A DNA stretch of 64,000 nt from Paraspadella gotoi (taxonomy: Eukaryota; Chaetognatha): contig CM119264.1 of the NCBI GenBank assembly GCA_051294375.1, positions 23,910,002 through 23,974,001 on the forward strand, written 5' to 3'. Made by a program: the position numbers and the translations under genes. The stretch's first letter is position 1. Each line of letters starts with the position of its first letter. Below, piece by piece: positions 15,230 through 27,290 of the stretch. The notes beneath the pieces were generated by a model. That model ran no database searches, was not told the DNA's origin, and saw nothing but the letters and a program-made list of their open reading frames with translations.

Positions 15230-16215
15230 TTCTTCAACTTGCTATAATTTTTTCAACTTGCATTCCGCTCATAAAACTTATATCTAGCTTCGTTCACTCA
15301 CTTTCTACCGGCTTCACAAAATTCATCTCAATCCTATCATGGGTTAAAATAAATAAAAAGATTCAAGCGAAATGCGTTGCACTCATACCTTTTTTTTCAT
15401 TTAAACTCATTCCACTGGTAACGTTTCCACTGAAGACGGTTATACAAGCTGCGTCATACGTTTTCCTACTCCACACACAAAATTTCAACTCAATCTATCC
15501 ATCCCAATTATGATTAATTGAAAGTATTTATTGGTTAAAATAAGGTAAAAAGATTTTAGTAAATTCGACTTATGCTTGTTTCCATTTAAAACTAATTTCC
15601 ACTTTCACACGATTCCATCGAAATGTTATACCAGCTTTATCACACACTTTCCGTACCCGACCACACCAAAATTAATTCCAATCCAACCAGCGCAACACGA
15701 CGTTATTGCGAGGCTTTTTGCTAAGTGGACGGGAATGGACGAGTTGATTGACTAATTAATTAACTTTATTGATTTAATTTATTTACTAATTGATTAATTA
15801 ACTGATTAATTATTTATTTATTAATACATCCTGCAAGAATACATTTAATAAATAAAAGGCGAAAAAAGAACATAATCAATTAGTAAAACAGGGTTTTTTG
15901 TTTTCCATTTTAAACTCATTTACCACTCAAATCTATTCCATCGAAACTTGATTCCTGTTCACATCACACAGCTTTCACTACCCACATACAAAAATTCCAG
16001 GTCACATCAGCCCATCCACTCATGCAGCAATTCGAGGTTGTTCAAATAGTGAATATAATTTTTTTTGGTTTTTTCCATTTTAAACTCATTTCCACTCAGA
16101 CGATCTCATCGAACTTAATATCCAGCTCAATCACCCAACTTAACCTATCCACACACAACAAATCTTCATTTACAAGATCCATCCATCTCACAATCACGAA
16201 GTAATTGGTGTTTTT
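15230..16215 (+). repeat. Degenerate tandem repeat, five units of about 150-220 bp
   Basis: CCATTTTAAACTCATTTCCACT or variants recur at about 15400, 15580, 15905 and 16074. Each is followed by ATTCCATCGAAA-like, CAGCTTTATCACACAC-like and CCACACACAAAATT-like blocks; a more worn unit starts near 15250. Confidence 0.65.
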
Positions 16216-16677
16216 TTGCCTAACGGTGGGACCGGACGGTACGGACGGGTACGCGACAGACAGACGGACGGCACGGAACATCATTTTGACATGAATTTAT
16301 CATAATTCGATGTTCTGAATGAATAAGTGCGTGTGCCCGACAATATTTGAGGGGGCGGCGACGACGGACCCGAAAAAGTGAGTTTATAAAAAGTGAGTAT
16401 AGAGTTCGGGAACTGCTTGCGATAAGCAGTATCCGCGACCTAAAAAACTTTCACGCCTTTCTTATCCCCTCACCGATCCCTAAGCAACTCTTACCCCCCC
16501 CCACAATTGACCCTCGCTCCCTGCACATCACGTGACCCTCCTCCAGGCGACGAGTCTCGCGCGCGAGAGCTTTCTCGGATCGTTCGTTCCATTTCCCCGC
16601 GATTGTTTCACCATGAACGCCTTTCATCGCCACCATGAAAATCACTTCACGCCAAAAAAATCGGTTTTCGCGTCGCC

Positions 16678-16708
16678 GGCGCCAAACCGGCGCCAAACCG
16701 GCGCCAAA
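16678..16708. promoter_or_regulatory. Three tandem E2F-like sites (GGCGCCAAA, 11-bp period)
   Basis: GGCGCCAAA at 16678, 16689 and 16700, reverse complement TTTGGCGCC. Set in a CpG-rich stretch (16540-16810) with an open frame on each strand that I cannot assign. A CACGTG lies near 16529. Confidence 0.35.
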
Positions 16709-17219
16709 CCGACGCCGGTGAGGATGCCGGGCGCCACCCGCCGATTTCCATCGATTGCCATCGGCAGCGTCGTGGATTGCCATCGGCGGCCAACGACGTT
16801 TTCGCCCTAATCGACCGGAAGTATAAAATATGAGAGACGATGAGCGAGAGAGAAAAGGATGAAAAAAAAAAAAGCTTGATCGCCCGATAGCCTTGATTGC
16901 TTCCTCGCTTGGTCGCCTGATTGACTGACCAAGAGATTCCCCGGAGAATTCAATGTTCGATCGATTACCGATAACGGTCGGTATGTGAGAAAGCTTTGAT
17001 AGTATAAATTAAAATAATAGAATGCTGCTGATGACGGTTGATGATGGAAAGCTTTCCAAGTCCAAAGTTGATGATAGGTGATAGCCGAATAACAGATAAC
17101 ACATTGACGAAGTAAAACTTATAACGAAAGAAAGATCAAAATCAGAATGATTCAGTGTGTCAAACCGCTTTCCCTGACGCCTGCAGTCCAACCGTTTAAC
17201 CATAAAAAATATTTAATAG

Positions 17220-17312
17220 ATACTTACGAAAAAGTTTTATTTAATTTCGACAACGATTTGTTTTTATTTAAAAAACGTACATGTTTCGGCTTTTCATACA
17301 AGCCTTCATCAG
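17220..17312 (-). ncRNA. Hammerhead-ribozyme-like motif, copy 1
   Basis: Reverse strand: CTGATGA at 17312-17306, a helix (GGCTT ... AAGCC) with a 7-base loop, then GAAAC ending at 17283. This equals the conserved core CUGAUGA, stem II, GAAA of hammerhead ribozymes. About 60 nt further (AAATCGTTG, GAAA, AAACTTTTTC) match copy 2. Helices I and III are not convincingly closed, so it may be degenerate. Such motifs are known from Penelope-like retroelements and retrozymes. Confidence 0.45.
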
Positions 17313-17699
17313 CGCCAAAAGTGAATGTAAAATTTACAGATTTTTTTGTGTAAAGGAAGAGTGAGAGATAAACAGAGAGAGAGAGAGATATTAGATATTA
17401 TTATTATATTACGAAGATGTCAACGAAGAAAATAGGCCTACTTCCTTCGTAGATGAAATAAAATAGTAAAGTGTCGCCGGTGTCGGTGACATAAGAAGAG
17501 CGATGACAAAAAAATATGGAAAGCCATGGCCTAAAAAAAAAATGGCCGACGATGGCAAATAAAATGGCGGGAGATGAAAGCGAGGGATTTCCAAGGGATT
17601 TCTGAGAATCGACATTTTCTACTCGAGACGCAAAGTCGACGCCAAGAGTCAGCGTCTCTTTCGTTTCGGTTTCCCCAATTGTCCCTCTGCCCTTCTCTT

Positions 17700-17835
17700 T
17701 GTAAGTTTTCCTTTCCCTTTCCTCTTCCCTTTCCCTGTCTCTTTTCCTTTCCAAGTTTCCCTTTCCTTTTCCCTTCCCTTTCCCTGTCTCTTTTCCTTTC
17801 CAAGTTTCCCTTTTCCTTTTCCCTTACCCTTTCCT
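17700..17835 (+). repeat. Pyrimidine minisatellite, about 55-60 bp unit, two copies
   Basis: CCCTGTCTCTTTTCCTTTCC and AAGTTTCCC occur twice in the same order near 17730 and 17790. Confidence 0.7.
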
Positions 17836-18529
17836 CCATTTTGCTCCATTTTTTTTTATCCTATTGTTTGTTTGTTTTTCCCTCTGGTTTCAATTTCCTT
17901 TTGTTTGACCAGCTCTTTCCTCCTCCTCCTCCTCCTCATCACGCGCGCGCCACCTGAAATCCAATTTGAAAAATCGCGCGGGAAACTCGAGGGGGCGATC
18001 GACCGCGAAAGACGAAGATTAAACAAACAGAATTTAATGAAATGAAGTAAATGATTTGAGACTTGGAAAAAAAATAGAGAGAGCGGCCGGCTGGTATACC
18101 TTAAGAATATGAGGAGAGAGGAGAGAGGATAAGCGAGAGAGAGAGAGATGAGGAGAGAGAGAGAGGGAGATGTGAGAGGAGAGACTGGGGAGAGAGAGAG
18201 AGAGATAGAGAGAGAGAAGATCAATTCCATTCGTCGAAATAATCATATTCATCTTCTAACAATCAATTTCATCGTTCGAACCAATCACATTTCATCGTAC
18301 GAAACCAATCAATTCCATCGTCGAACCAATCAACGTCGTCTTCTGTCGCATATCTCTCCCCATTTTCCAGAAGTCTGAGATCTAATTCAATCCAATCAGT
18401 TTGCAATCAGTTGCAATCAGTTCAAATCGAATCCAATCAGTTCCCTCCGTTTGACGTTTATCTCTTCGGTCGTCGTCGGCGCAATAGCGCTGAGCCTCGA
18501 CTGGCATCCGAGTTTAGCCCGACTGGCAT

Positions 18530-18905
18530 TGGATCAGGGTCCAAAAGGCGCTCGAACGGCGCTCATCCGGCGTCGGACGGCGGCATCCGGCGTCATCCGG
18601 CGTCGCGCATCGAACCGGATGCCAAGGAGGCGCTAATCGTATTTCCGGTCCGCGACGTTTGGGGGTCGAGGGTCTCGGACTACGAGGATGACGACGATGA
18701 CGACGACGAAGAAGAAGAAGAAGAAAACGATGACAACGATGACAAGATTTGACATGATATAAACTACTACAACAAAACGACAGTGAAGGTGACGATGATA
18801 AAGACAACGACAACGACAACGACCACAACGACGACATTTAGGTCGACAACGACAACAACGATGCCAACGACGACGACGACGAGAACGAAAACAACAACGA
18901 CACAT
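18530..18905 (+). repeat. CATCCGGCGT minisatellite followed by (GAC/AAC)n
   Basis: GGCGCTC/CATCCGGCGTC units at 18548-18610, then GAC, GAA and AAC trinucleotide runs to 18905. Confidence 0.7.
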
Positions 18906-19149
18906 AATTCGATTTCGACTTTTCTTTTTAGTTGTTTTTCTTCGCGACGGCGTTTGACCTTAAGGGGACGAAGGACATGTTGTTTAGAGTCTCCAGGCGG
19001 TTGAGGAGGTGAGAAGCGGAAGAGTCTAGATGTTGAGAAGGTGAGAAGTTGAGCGTTTGAGGAAGTTAGAAATTCAGAGCAGTTTGTGAATTAAAGAATT
19101 CATTTTGGTTATGGTAACTTAGATTACAAATTATGGAGCTGAAGAGATG

Positions 19150-19318
19150 AAAAGAATAGGGGAAGAAGAGATGAGGAGATGAGGAATTGAGGGATGTGAG
19201 GATGAAAGGATGAGCACGAAGAGATGAGGAATTGAGGGATGAGAGGATGAGCACGAAAAGATGAGGAGATGAGGAATTGAGGGATGAGAGGATGAAAGGA
19301 TGAGAGGATGAGCACGTC
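19150..19318 (+). repeat. Minisatellite of GATGAG-rich units, about 45-50 bp
   Basis: GATGAGGAATTGAGGGATG and GGATGAGCACGA recur three times. Confidence 0.75.
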
Positions 19319-19407
19319 TACCACGAACACATTTTTCCGATTTTTGTCTACCGTAAAAAATCTCTCTCTTTTTTGCCTGATCTTTCTGCCCCTTTCCTTT
19401 TACCCTT

Positions 19408-19459
<52 letters not shown>

Positions 19460-21048
19460 ATCTTTCCTTATTTTGGAAGGTCCAAAAATGTGCCTAAAGC
19501 AGTTCGCACTCTCACATGAAACTTCTTTACTTTGTCTCTCTATTTCTCTCCTTTTTTTTCCGATGTGTTTCTTCTCTCGTTCTAAAGTCTTGTTCTCTTT
19601 CGTTCTTCCTTTTTTTCCTTATATCTTTCTTACTTTATTTATTCTTTCCTTTTATTCAATATCAACGATAAACAACATAACCTTTTTTTTATTTTTTTTC
19701 TCTTCGTCTTATGGGTTTTTTTTTTTTTTTTTTTATTTTCCCTCCGTTTTATTGCTCTGCATCCGAGGATTTTCCTCTTTTTTTTTCCTTTTTCTTTTCC
19801 AATATCCGACTTTCCGGTTACATCCACTTGTATCCCTTCTTCCAGAAGCGAAGACGACGTCTCCTCTTGATTCTTTCAGATTCTTCTCTAAATTGAAAAT
19901 GAAATTGAGTTTTTCTTTCTTTGCCAGATGTACGTACAGACAGTCAGACAGTTCTTATTGAGAAGTATTCCAGTCAGCATTTGCCGTCAATGGAAATTCA
20001 AAACCCGATTAAACTAAACTAAACCATAATCAATCCAAAGTTAGCGACAATCTATGTAAAATTAACTAAAGGAATAACGTTAACTACTGTCGCGATGATA
20101 ATGGAAACCTCGTGAACTGATACAAGGATCTGTTGTTGTTGTGATTGTCGAAGTCACCCGTCTCGTCCAAAGATCACGAAGGGTCAAACGATGGACCAAG
20201 TGAGGGCGCGAATTCATGAGCTGCGGTCAGACGAGGCATATGGGTGAGGCAAAGGGGAGGAGGGGAAGTGACAATCGAAGGTAAGGCGCGGGTGGGGCAA
20301 GGCTGTAGTGGTATGTTTTTGGTGGGGTGAAAGGATACCTCCGCTTTTTGTGGTGGAAAATAATGCTCACAGGGACCGAATATGTAAAACTACGGTATGC
20401 AACAATGGAGTGAAAACACTGGGGTGAAAGGGCGTGAAACCCAAGCTGTGGGGTCATTGGTTCCATCGCCCCCCGGCGGGAGAGATTTCCCCTATATAGT
20501 AAAGACTAAGGGGAGAGGTTTCTTAGATATTAAGGATATTAAGTATTAAGAATATTAAGTATTAAGTATTAAGAAAGCGCTTAACCAGAGACTGGAGCAA
20601 ACTACATTCGATTCTTGTTGGGAACTTTAAGGGAAAAGTCTTTTGTGGATAAGGGAGTCAGGAATAAGGAGTAAAATTTTTAGGGGGAGCAAAGAGAAAA
20701 AGTATTCGGGGCGAAGGAGGAGAAGAAAATGTTGCGAAGAGCGAGCGACGTAAAACCGAGAAGAAATTCTCGTAAAAAGAGGAAAAGCGACCGAAAGACG
20801 ATCACGAAGAAGACGACGATGACGATGATGAAGACGAAGAGGAAAAAAGTCACAAAGACGTTAATGGAGGAAATTGTGACGACGACAACGATGATAAAAA
20901 CAAATAATTTTGAGAGAATTTAGAAGAGAACTGAATTGATAATTTATTATTAAAACCGTAAATTACAAGGATATCAACAACAGGAAAATGATGATGACAA
21001 CGATGACGATTGACGAATAACTTGATTTTGAAAACTTTTCTAAAGAAA

Positions 21049-21049
21049 T

Positions 21050-21104
<55 letters not shown>

Positions 21105-21272
21105 TTTACGGCTTTCTTAACAAGAAAACCTTCACTGGGTAATTCGAAAAAAACGGTCATTTAATTCGCGTTTGATTCGGTTCCACGGCGACGACGACGA
21201 CGATGAAGGCAACGACGACGACGACGACGATGAAGGCAACGACGAAGCTTTCAAAGAAGACAGACAACGATC

Positions 21273-21314
<42 letters not shown>

Positions 21315-21345
21315 ATGATGATAATGACGATGACGATGCAGATGA
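21049..21345 (+). repeat. (ACG)n and (ATG)n trinucleotide runs
   Basis: (GAC)n 21051-21104, GAC/GAA mix to 21250, (ATG)n 21272-21315. Confidence 0.92.
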
Positions 21346-21769
21346 ATCATAAAGATGCGCCGAAGACGAGGAGTAAACAAAGACATTCTACATCCTATTC
21401 ACGTTACAAGATTTGCTTAAGATAATATTAATAAGTTTCATAACATCCGAAATTGACTACTTATATATGCGCCGCGTTGACGACGACGACGACGACGACG
21501 ACGATCTCGCCACTTGTGACGCAGCGAGCGCCGAGTTTATCGAAGGGTTCGCGAGATTATACGAGGATCATAAAACTTGTATCATGGGCTTGGAAGGCCC
21601 GAGGCTGACTCGGGACTCTTGGCCGAAAAAGAAGGATAAGGGGGGGGAGGGAGATAGATAGGGATTCAAGGAAATATGGAGACAGAGAGAGTGAACCTAA
21701 GTCCGAGGCGGGTTAAGACTTAGGGCTAAAAAGTGGAAGGGAGGGACAAGGAAAGGGAGACTAACGCAA

Positions 21770-21925
21770 AAAGAAGAAAGAAAGAAAGAAAAGAAAGAAA
21801 AGAAAGAAAGAAGAAAGAAGAAAGAAAGAAAAGAAAGAAAGAAAGAAAGAGTAAAGAAAGAAAAAATTAGAAGAAAGAAAGAAAGAAAGAAAGAAAAAAA
21901 GAGAAAAAAGAAAAAGCAAAGAAAA
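21770..21925 (+). repeat. (GAAA)n block
   Basis: AAAGAAAGAAAG runs with single-base shifts, leading into duplication copy 1. Confidence 0.9.
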
Positions 21926-22730
21926 ATTGGAAAAAAAATCAGACTTACCCTTCCTTACCTTTATTCAATTCCCCATCAATCTGCACTCATTAGGTTTTCT
22001 CTTAATTTTCCATCGCGCTCTCCTTCCCCACCGCCCCATGCACCGCCCCAGCCACCCTTTTCCTTATCCCCCACTTCCCCCCCCCATTTTATTCCGGTCA
22101 TCCTCCCCCCCTTTCCAATTCCCCAGTCCCCTCTTTCAAATCCTTCAAGCTTCAATTCTCTTTTCAATGATTTCTCGTTCCTTTCAAAATTATGCCGGAA
22201 AAAACGAATCGGCCAATCATTGTGGTCGTCGTCGCATTTCCGGTCTTTTTTCGGTCGTTGCTTCGTCGTCGTCGTCTCCAAACTTAAAAAACTCTACAGA
22301 TTTCGATGAATATTTAATTCCCACGGATCTTCGCGGTAAAATGCAGCGAGAGCTAATTCGTTAATTGCCGTTAATGTCAGAGTTGTGAAAATGCCTGTCG
22401 AATTGCCGATCTCGCAAAGTCGTTCGGAGATGCTGTGCTGATGGCTGATCGCTCGAATTGCTACTGATAATGCTTGCCGATGCTGGGGGCGAACAGTAGT
22501 TTCAAGCTAGGATGTTGTGGATTGCTGCACTTGCTTTATTCTTCAAATTTATCAAAATACTAGCTAGGATTAGCGATCTTGCCGATATTCCTTTGCCGAT
22601 GCAGCACAAATACTTGCCGATGCCGCCCGTTATGTTGTCTTTGTATGCCTGTCGATGCTGCCTTATTATGCGGTCGATGCCGCCTTATGCTATCTGAAGC
22701 CGCCTTTTATTGCATTGTATTTTTATTATT
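21899..22730. repeat. Direct duplication, copy 1
   Basis: Starts AGAGAAAAAAGAAAAAGC and includes TTTTCCATCGCGC, TGCCGATGCAGCA and related blocks, in the same order as 26577-27290. Copy 1 carries many extra single bases relative to copy 2. Confidence 0.8.
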
Positions 22731-23602
22731 ATTTTTGTTTTATTTTTTTTCTTTGCTTTTGTTTTTTTTTTTATTAGTTTTTCTTTGCTTTTTAATATGG
22801 TTTATTTATTTTTTTTCTGTTTTTATATTTATTTCTTTATATTTTTTATTATTTTTTTTTTTCTTTTTTTTTCTATTTAATGTTTTTTTATATGATTTTT
22901 GTTTTTATTTTTTTTTATGATTTTATTTCTTTATATTTATTTTTTTTTTTATTTTTTGTTCTTTCTTTCTTTTCTTTCTGTCTTTCTTTCTTTCTTTCTT
23001 TCTTTGTCTTTCTTCACTTTTTCTCTATATTTTAATTTTATCATTATACTTATTTCTATTTCTCTATTCAAATTGGGTTCAAAGATAAATTTCCAAAATC
23101 CCTACCGGGGAACGAACAGGGCGGGGACTCAGATGGTAACTTGGGCTCATGAGCTCCGACGTAAAGAATTCTGTTTTGAAAAACAAATTTTTAAATCAGA
23201 ATTAATGTCGTAATTTAAAATGACTGGATGCATAACAACTACCATTACCCCTGAATTGTCGGATGACGTGTTTGGGGCTAAAGTCCAAACCGCCAAGCTT
23301 GCTTGCCTTTGTTGTTCATCCTAAGAATCGATTATCAAAATTAAATATATGAAAATCTATTCAGAGATTTATTGACCAGCAATTTATATCTCGCTGATTA
23401 ATAGATGAAAATGACTCACGCTTGCTTCAAGCTTTCTTCTTCCCGCGCTTTGGATATGCGATCGATCCGACTGTCTCGATATGTGTCCTCGAATGGCAAA
23501 CAGTTCCGAACAAAAACTCTCGCTGCTCTGCTGAAAAAAGCGAACAAAGAAAATAAAACGAATTATGTGAACTAAATCCATCATAAAAAGTTCATCAGCG
23601 AA

Positions 23603-23735
23603 ATTGGTGCAGGAGGCAAGTCATTCGCCCACAACCCAAAGGTCCTAGGTTCTAGCCTTTGTGTCGCCCTAGCTATTAACAGTACGGGCGCTTAACCGCC
23701 TGTATAACACGGTGTTACAAGCCTGATCCGAAGCC
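23603..23735 (+). mobile_element. tRNA-derived SINE family 2, intact-looking copy
   Basis: TTGGTGCAGGAGGCAAGTC (A-box-like), AACCCAAAGGTC, B-box-like GGTTCTAGCC, then GGGCGCTTAACCGCC. Matches the copies near 50.4 kb and 58.3 kb. Confidence 0.65.
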
Positions 23736-24002
23736 GATCCAAAAGGGACCCGCCTTACAGGAATTAGATCGCGTCATACGCCAGCGATGTCTTTTTGTTC
23801 GACATTGCAGCATGAGACGGACCCCGGTGCTGTTGGGCCCCTCATGAAGGTAAAGAGTTCCGAAGGAAGGCGTTGAGGAATGAGTGAGACAGTACGAGAC
23901 GACTTGCGAAGAGTGTCGGGTTCTTCTCCAGAAAATACCGTCGATTGTACAACACACGGTGCCTTGGGAAGTTCACGATTAGTCCAATCAATATCATCAA
24001 TC

Positions 24003-24580
24003 AAATAACCTGGGAGTGAATAATACGTAAACGTGAGAGAGTCTTGATTGAGCTGTAAGGAGACTCTGCTATGTATATCTTGTAAGAGTGATGGAGCCTT
24101 AAACCACAAAAGCCCTGTCAAAGCAGGGCAAGATAACTTTTTATTAATGAATGGATAAATTTTATATTGGTTGTACCCCATTTCATAAAATTCAGCTCAT
24201 TGTATTTTGATGCTAGTGCGGAGTACAATAATATTCCCCGATCTAATATTAAGGAAGTGGTCTTTCATACAATTGAAACATTCTTTGAAATATTATACCG
24301 AACCGACCGGAAATTGTAACAACCAATATAAAATATCCATTCATTTATATAAATGCTATCTTGCCCTGAAATCTTTGGACAGGCTTTGGTTTAAAGGCCT
24401 CCATAACCTACAAGAATAATGACATAGCAGGTCCCTACAAGTCTTTCAATCAAGACTCTCTTCACGTTCGTTTATTCACATCCCAGAAGTAAACTGGCTT
24501 CCCTATCAAGAAGTGTATAATATTCAAAGAATGATTTCAATTGTATGAAAGACACTCCCTAACAGTATAGATCGGGGAAA
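24003..24580. repeat. Interleaved inverted repeats (A-B-A'-B')
   Basis: 24003-24190 is the reverse complement of 24300-24500, and 24233-24300 is the reverse complement of 24519-24578 (AATTGTATGAAAGAC against GTCTTTCATACAATT). Contains two opposite copies of the dispersed GACAGGCTTTGG module. Confidence 0.75.
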
Positions 24581-24597
24581 GGTACGGGTCCATTAGG

Positions 24598-26215
24598 ATT
24601 GTCACCCACGTAGGAATTGCGCCCAGAAAATGCGCTCCACAGCATTGCGCCCACTATAATCTACAAACCCGCAGGTCGTGCCATGTAGAATTGCGGCCCT
24701 AATTAGGAGTTACGCCTACCGTAAGTAATTCCGCCACATATATTCCCGCCCAGTAGAATTGCGCCCACTTAGGAAATTGCGGCCAACAGAATTGCGCCCA
24801 TAGATTGCGCCCCAAGGATGGGACCCAGTATAATTGGAACACGTTAGGTCCTGCGCCCTTGGAATTTGCGCCCAGTAGGAATTGAGGCCCATAGGATTGG
24901 GCGCCCATACAGTATGGGGTCCGGACATAAATAATGGTGGGGGGTGGGTCCCATATATATTGGGGGACCGGCAGTAGGATTGGGGGGGAGCCCCGACATA
25001 GGATCAATATTTTAGGGTGAGGTACCTGGCCACAATATGATTTGATAGGATGGACACTCACCCACTTATCGTAGGTCAGGTAGGGTGCTTGAGTGCTTCT
25101 CCCTATCTGTGTAGCGATCTTTTTGTGGTGTCTCCTCTCCCTTTAAACTTGAAGGTAGGACGGCCAATTTAATTCAAAAAGAGTAAGTGATTTTCGCGGC
25201 GGATAGTTGGCCGCCCACGCATAAATCATGGGCCATCTACAATTGGGCTAAAATTCCCTATGGGATATCATATGTGAGATTAAATAGTATGTGGGACCCC
25301 ATCCTATCGAGAAAAAAGACACGAATATCGATATATGAATGAGAAGGAAGAGGACCTTCACTATTATCAGTTAGGACTCAATGGAATTGGGCCCAAATCT
25401 ATTGGGTCAATCCTATGCAGGCGCAAATCCCATGGGCGCAGACCTACACGGGTTCAAATTATACCTGGGCCCTTTGGGCGTCAAATCTATGGGCGCAATT
25501 CTTGTGGCTTGCAATCCAAGTTAGGCGCAATTCTCACCTGAGGTACGGAAACTATGGGGGCGAGGAATACTACGGAGGGATATACGCAAATCCTAATTCT
25601 GGGAGCAAGTTCTTAGGTTATATGGACATGGGCACCCCCGAAATCCCTGCAGGTTGGAGTATAAGTGGGCGCTATGGCTGTGGGGTCGCCAAATTAATTT
25701 ACTACTGGGGGCGGGCATATCTACCAGTGGGGCCCAATCTATGCTTAGAGCGTGACATGGTGGTCCTAAGATCGAAGGACTGGACATCCTAACACTGAGC
25801 GAATGGCCCAAGTAATCCTCCCCTGAAATTCTAAGTTCGGGCCTGGATTAAAGGATCACTTAGTGGTGCGGGTACTGTGTACATCACCTAAAAATGTCAG
25901 GCCCCAGCCCAATCTTCGAATAGAACTGATGGTCTAATTCCTATTGTGGAGCGCAAACTATGTGATCAATCCTTCGGCCCAATGCTTAAGCTGGGTGGAA
26001 TCATCAACAGCGGGCACAATCCTTTGGGCGCAATACTTGCGCAATTCTACGGGCGCAGTCTTAGGTGGGCGCAATTTTACTACGTACTGGGCGGTCAATC
26101 ACTTACAGGTAATTGGGAAGAAAGTCCGCGTATAACTGTGGGCGCAATCTTACGCTGGGGGGGCGGATATAGAGTGAATCAAATATGGGTGCAAACTGTA
26201 CTATACGTGGCGGCT
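24598..26215. repeat. Degenerate 14-16 bp minisatellite, GAATTGCGCCCA type, in two opposite orientations
   Basis: From 24610 to about 24910 units resemble TAGAATTGCGCCCAG (for example 24612, 24768, 24790). From about 25380 to 26200 the complement TGGGCGCAATTCTA dominates (for example 25490, 26068, 26140). Units are heavily mutated. No gene seen. Confidence 0.65.
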
Positions 26216-26551
26216 TGAATGAAGCTACGAATGGGTAAGGCAAAGTCCTTGGGGCGCTGTCAATGATGTGAAAAGTTACTTGTGGTACCCAAGGTAGACA
26301 TCACGTGGCGTGCATATGTCATCTACCTACCTATCACTCGAAACTTATGTTAATAAATTGATAAGAGTTACTTTTATTCGGTGAACGGCTCGAATGAACT
26401 GAATCATAAATAAATTTAAATAAAAATATAATAAAAAAAAGAAATCAATACAATCACCTGGCGTAGATGTTCTACATGGCCAAAAGGAGGAGTAGCGGCC
26501 TCTGTTCCCCCTCGTCGGAGAGGGGGATCGTAGTGCGCGATTTTATTTCTT

Positions 26552-26576
26552 NNNNNNNNNNNNNNNNNNNNNNNNN
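26552..26576. other. Assembly gap (25 N)
   Basis: Run of N; the sequence after it repeats 21.9 kb sequence. Confidence 1.
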
Positions 26577-27290
26577 GAAAAAAGAAAAAGCAAAGAAAAA
26601 AATGGAAAAAAATCAGACTTACCCTTCTTACCTCAATTCCCCATCCAATCTGCCCCAGCGTTTTCCTTAATTTTCCATCGCGCATCCTTCCCCACCGCCC
26701 ATGCCCCCCAGCACCTTCCTTATCCCCCACTTCCCCCCCCCATTTTATTTCCCACCTCCCCCCCTTCCAATTCCCCAGTCCCCTCTTTCAACTTCAACTT
26801 CAATTCTCTTTTTAATGATTTCTTGTTCCTTTCAAAATTGCCGAAAAAAGCGAATCGGCCAATCATTGGTCGTCGGTCGCTCCGGTCTTTCGTCGTCTTC
26901 GTCGTCTGTCGTCGTCCAAAACTGTTAAAAAACTTCTGACAACGTTCATGAATATTTAATTCCCACGAATCTTCGCGTAAAATGCAGCGAGAGCTGATGT
27001 CGTTAATGCCGTTAATGCAGAGGTTCGCTGAAAATGCTGTCGAATTTGCCGATGCTCCAAGTTCGTCGCAGATGCTTCAGCTTGAGGTGATCGCTGCGAA
27101 TGCTACGAATGCTGCCGATGCTGCGAACAGTAGCAAGCTGCGGATGTTGTGATTGCTGCAACTGCTGTCAATTCTTCAAATTTTCAAATGCTGCTAGGTT
27201 AGCGATCTTGCCGATTCCTGCCGATGCAGCAAATACTGCCGATGCCGCCTTATGCTGTCGATTCTGTCGCAAAGATTTCTGTTTTTTTTG
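26577..27290. repeat. Direct duplication, copy 2
   Basis: Colinear with 21899-22730, beginning immediately after the 26552-26576 gap. A degenerate TGCCGATGCTGC-type repeat is visible in 27000-27260. Confidence 0.8.

Noticed and set aside
23090-23165. Possible tRNA gene or SINE (TGTTCGTTCCCCGG on the minus strand)
   Set aside because: B-box-like only; no cloverleaf or matching second copy found.
24699-26218. Frames rich in Trp/Gly/Ala-Gln such as GRNSVGRNF and WAQFLW
   Set aside because: Produced by the degenerate GCGCCCA minisatellite.
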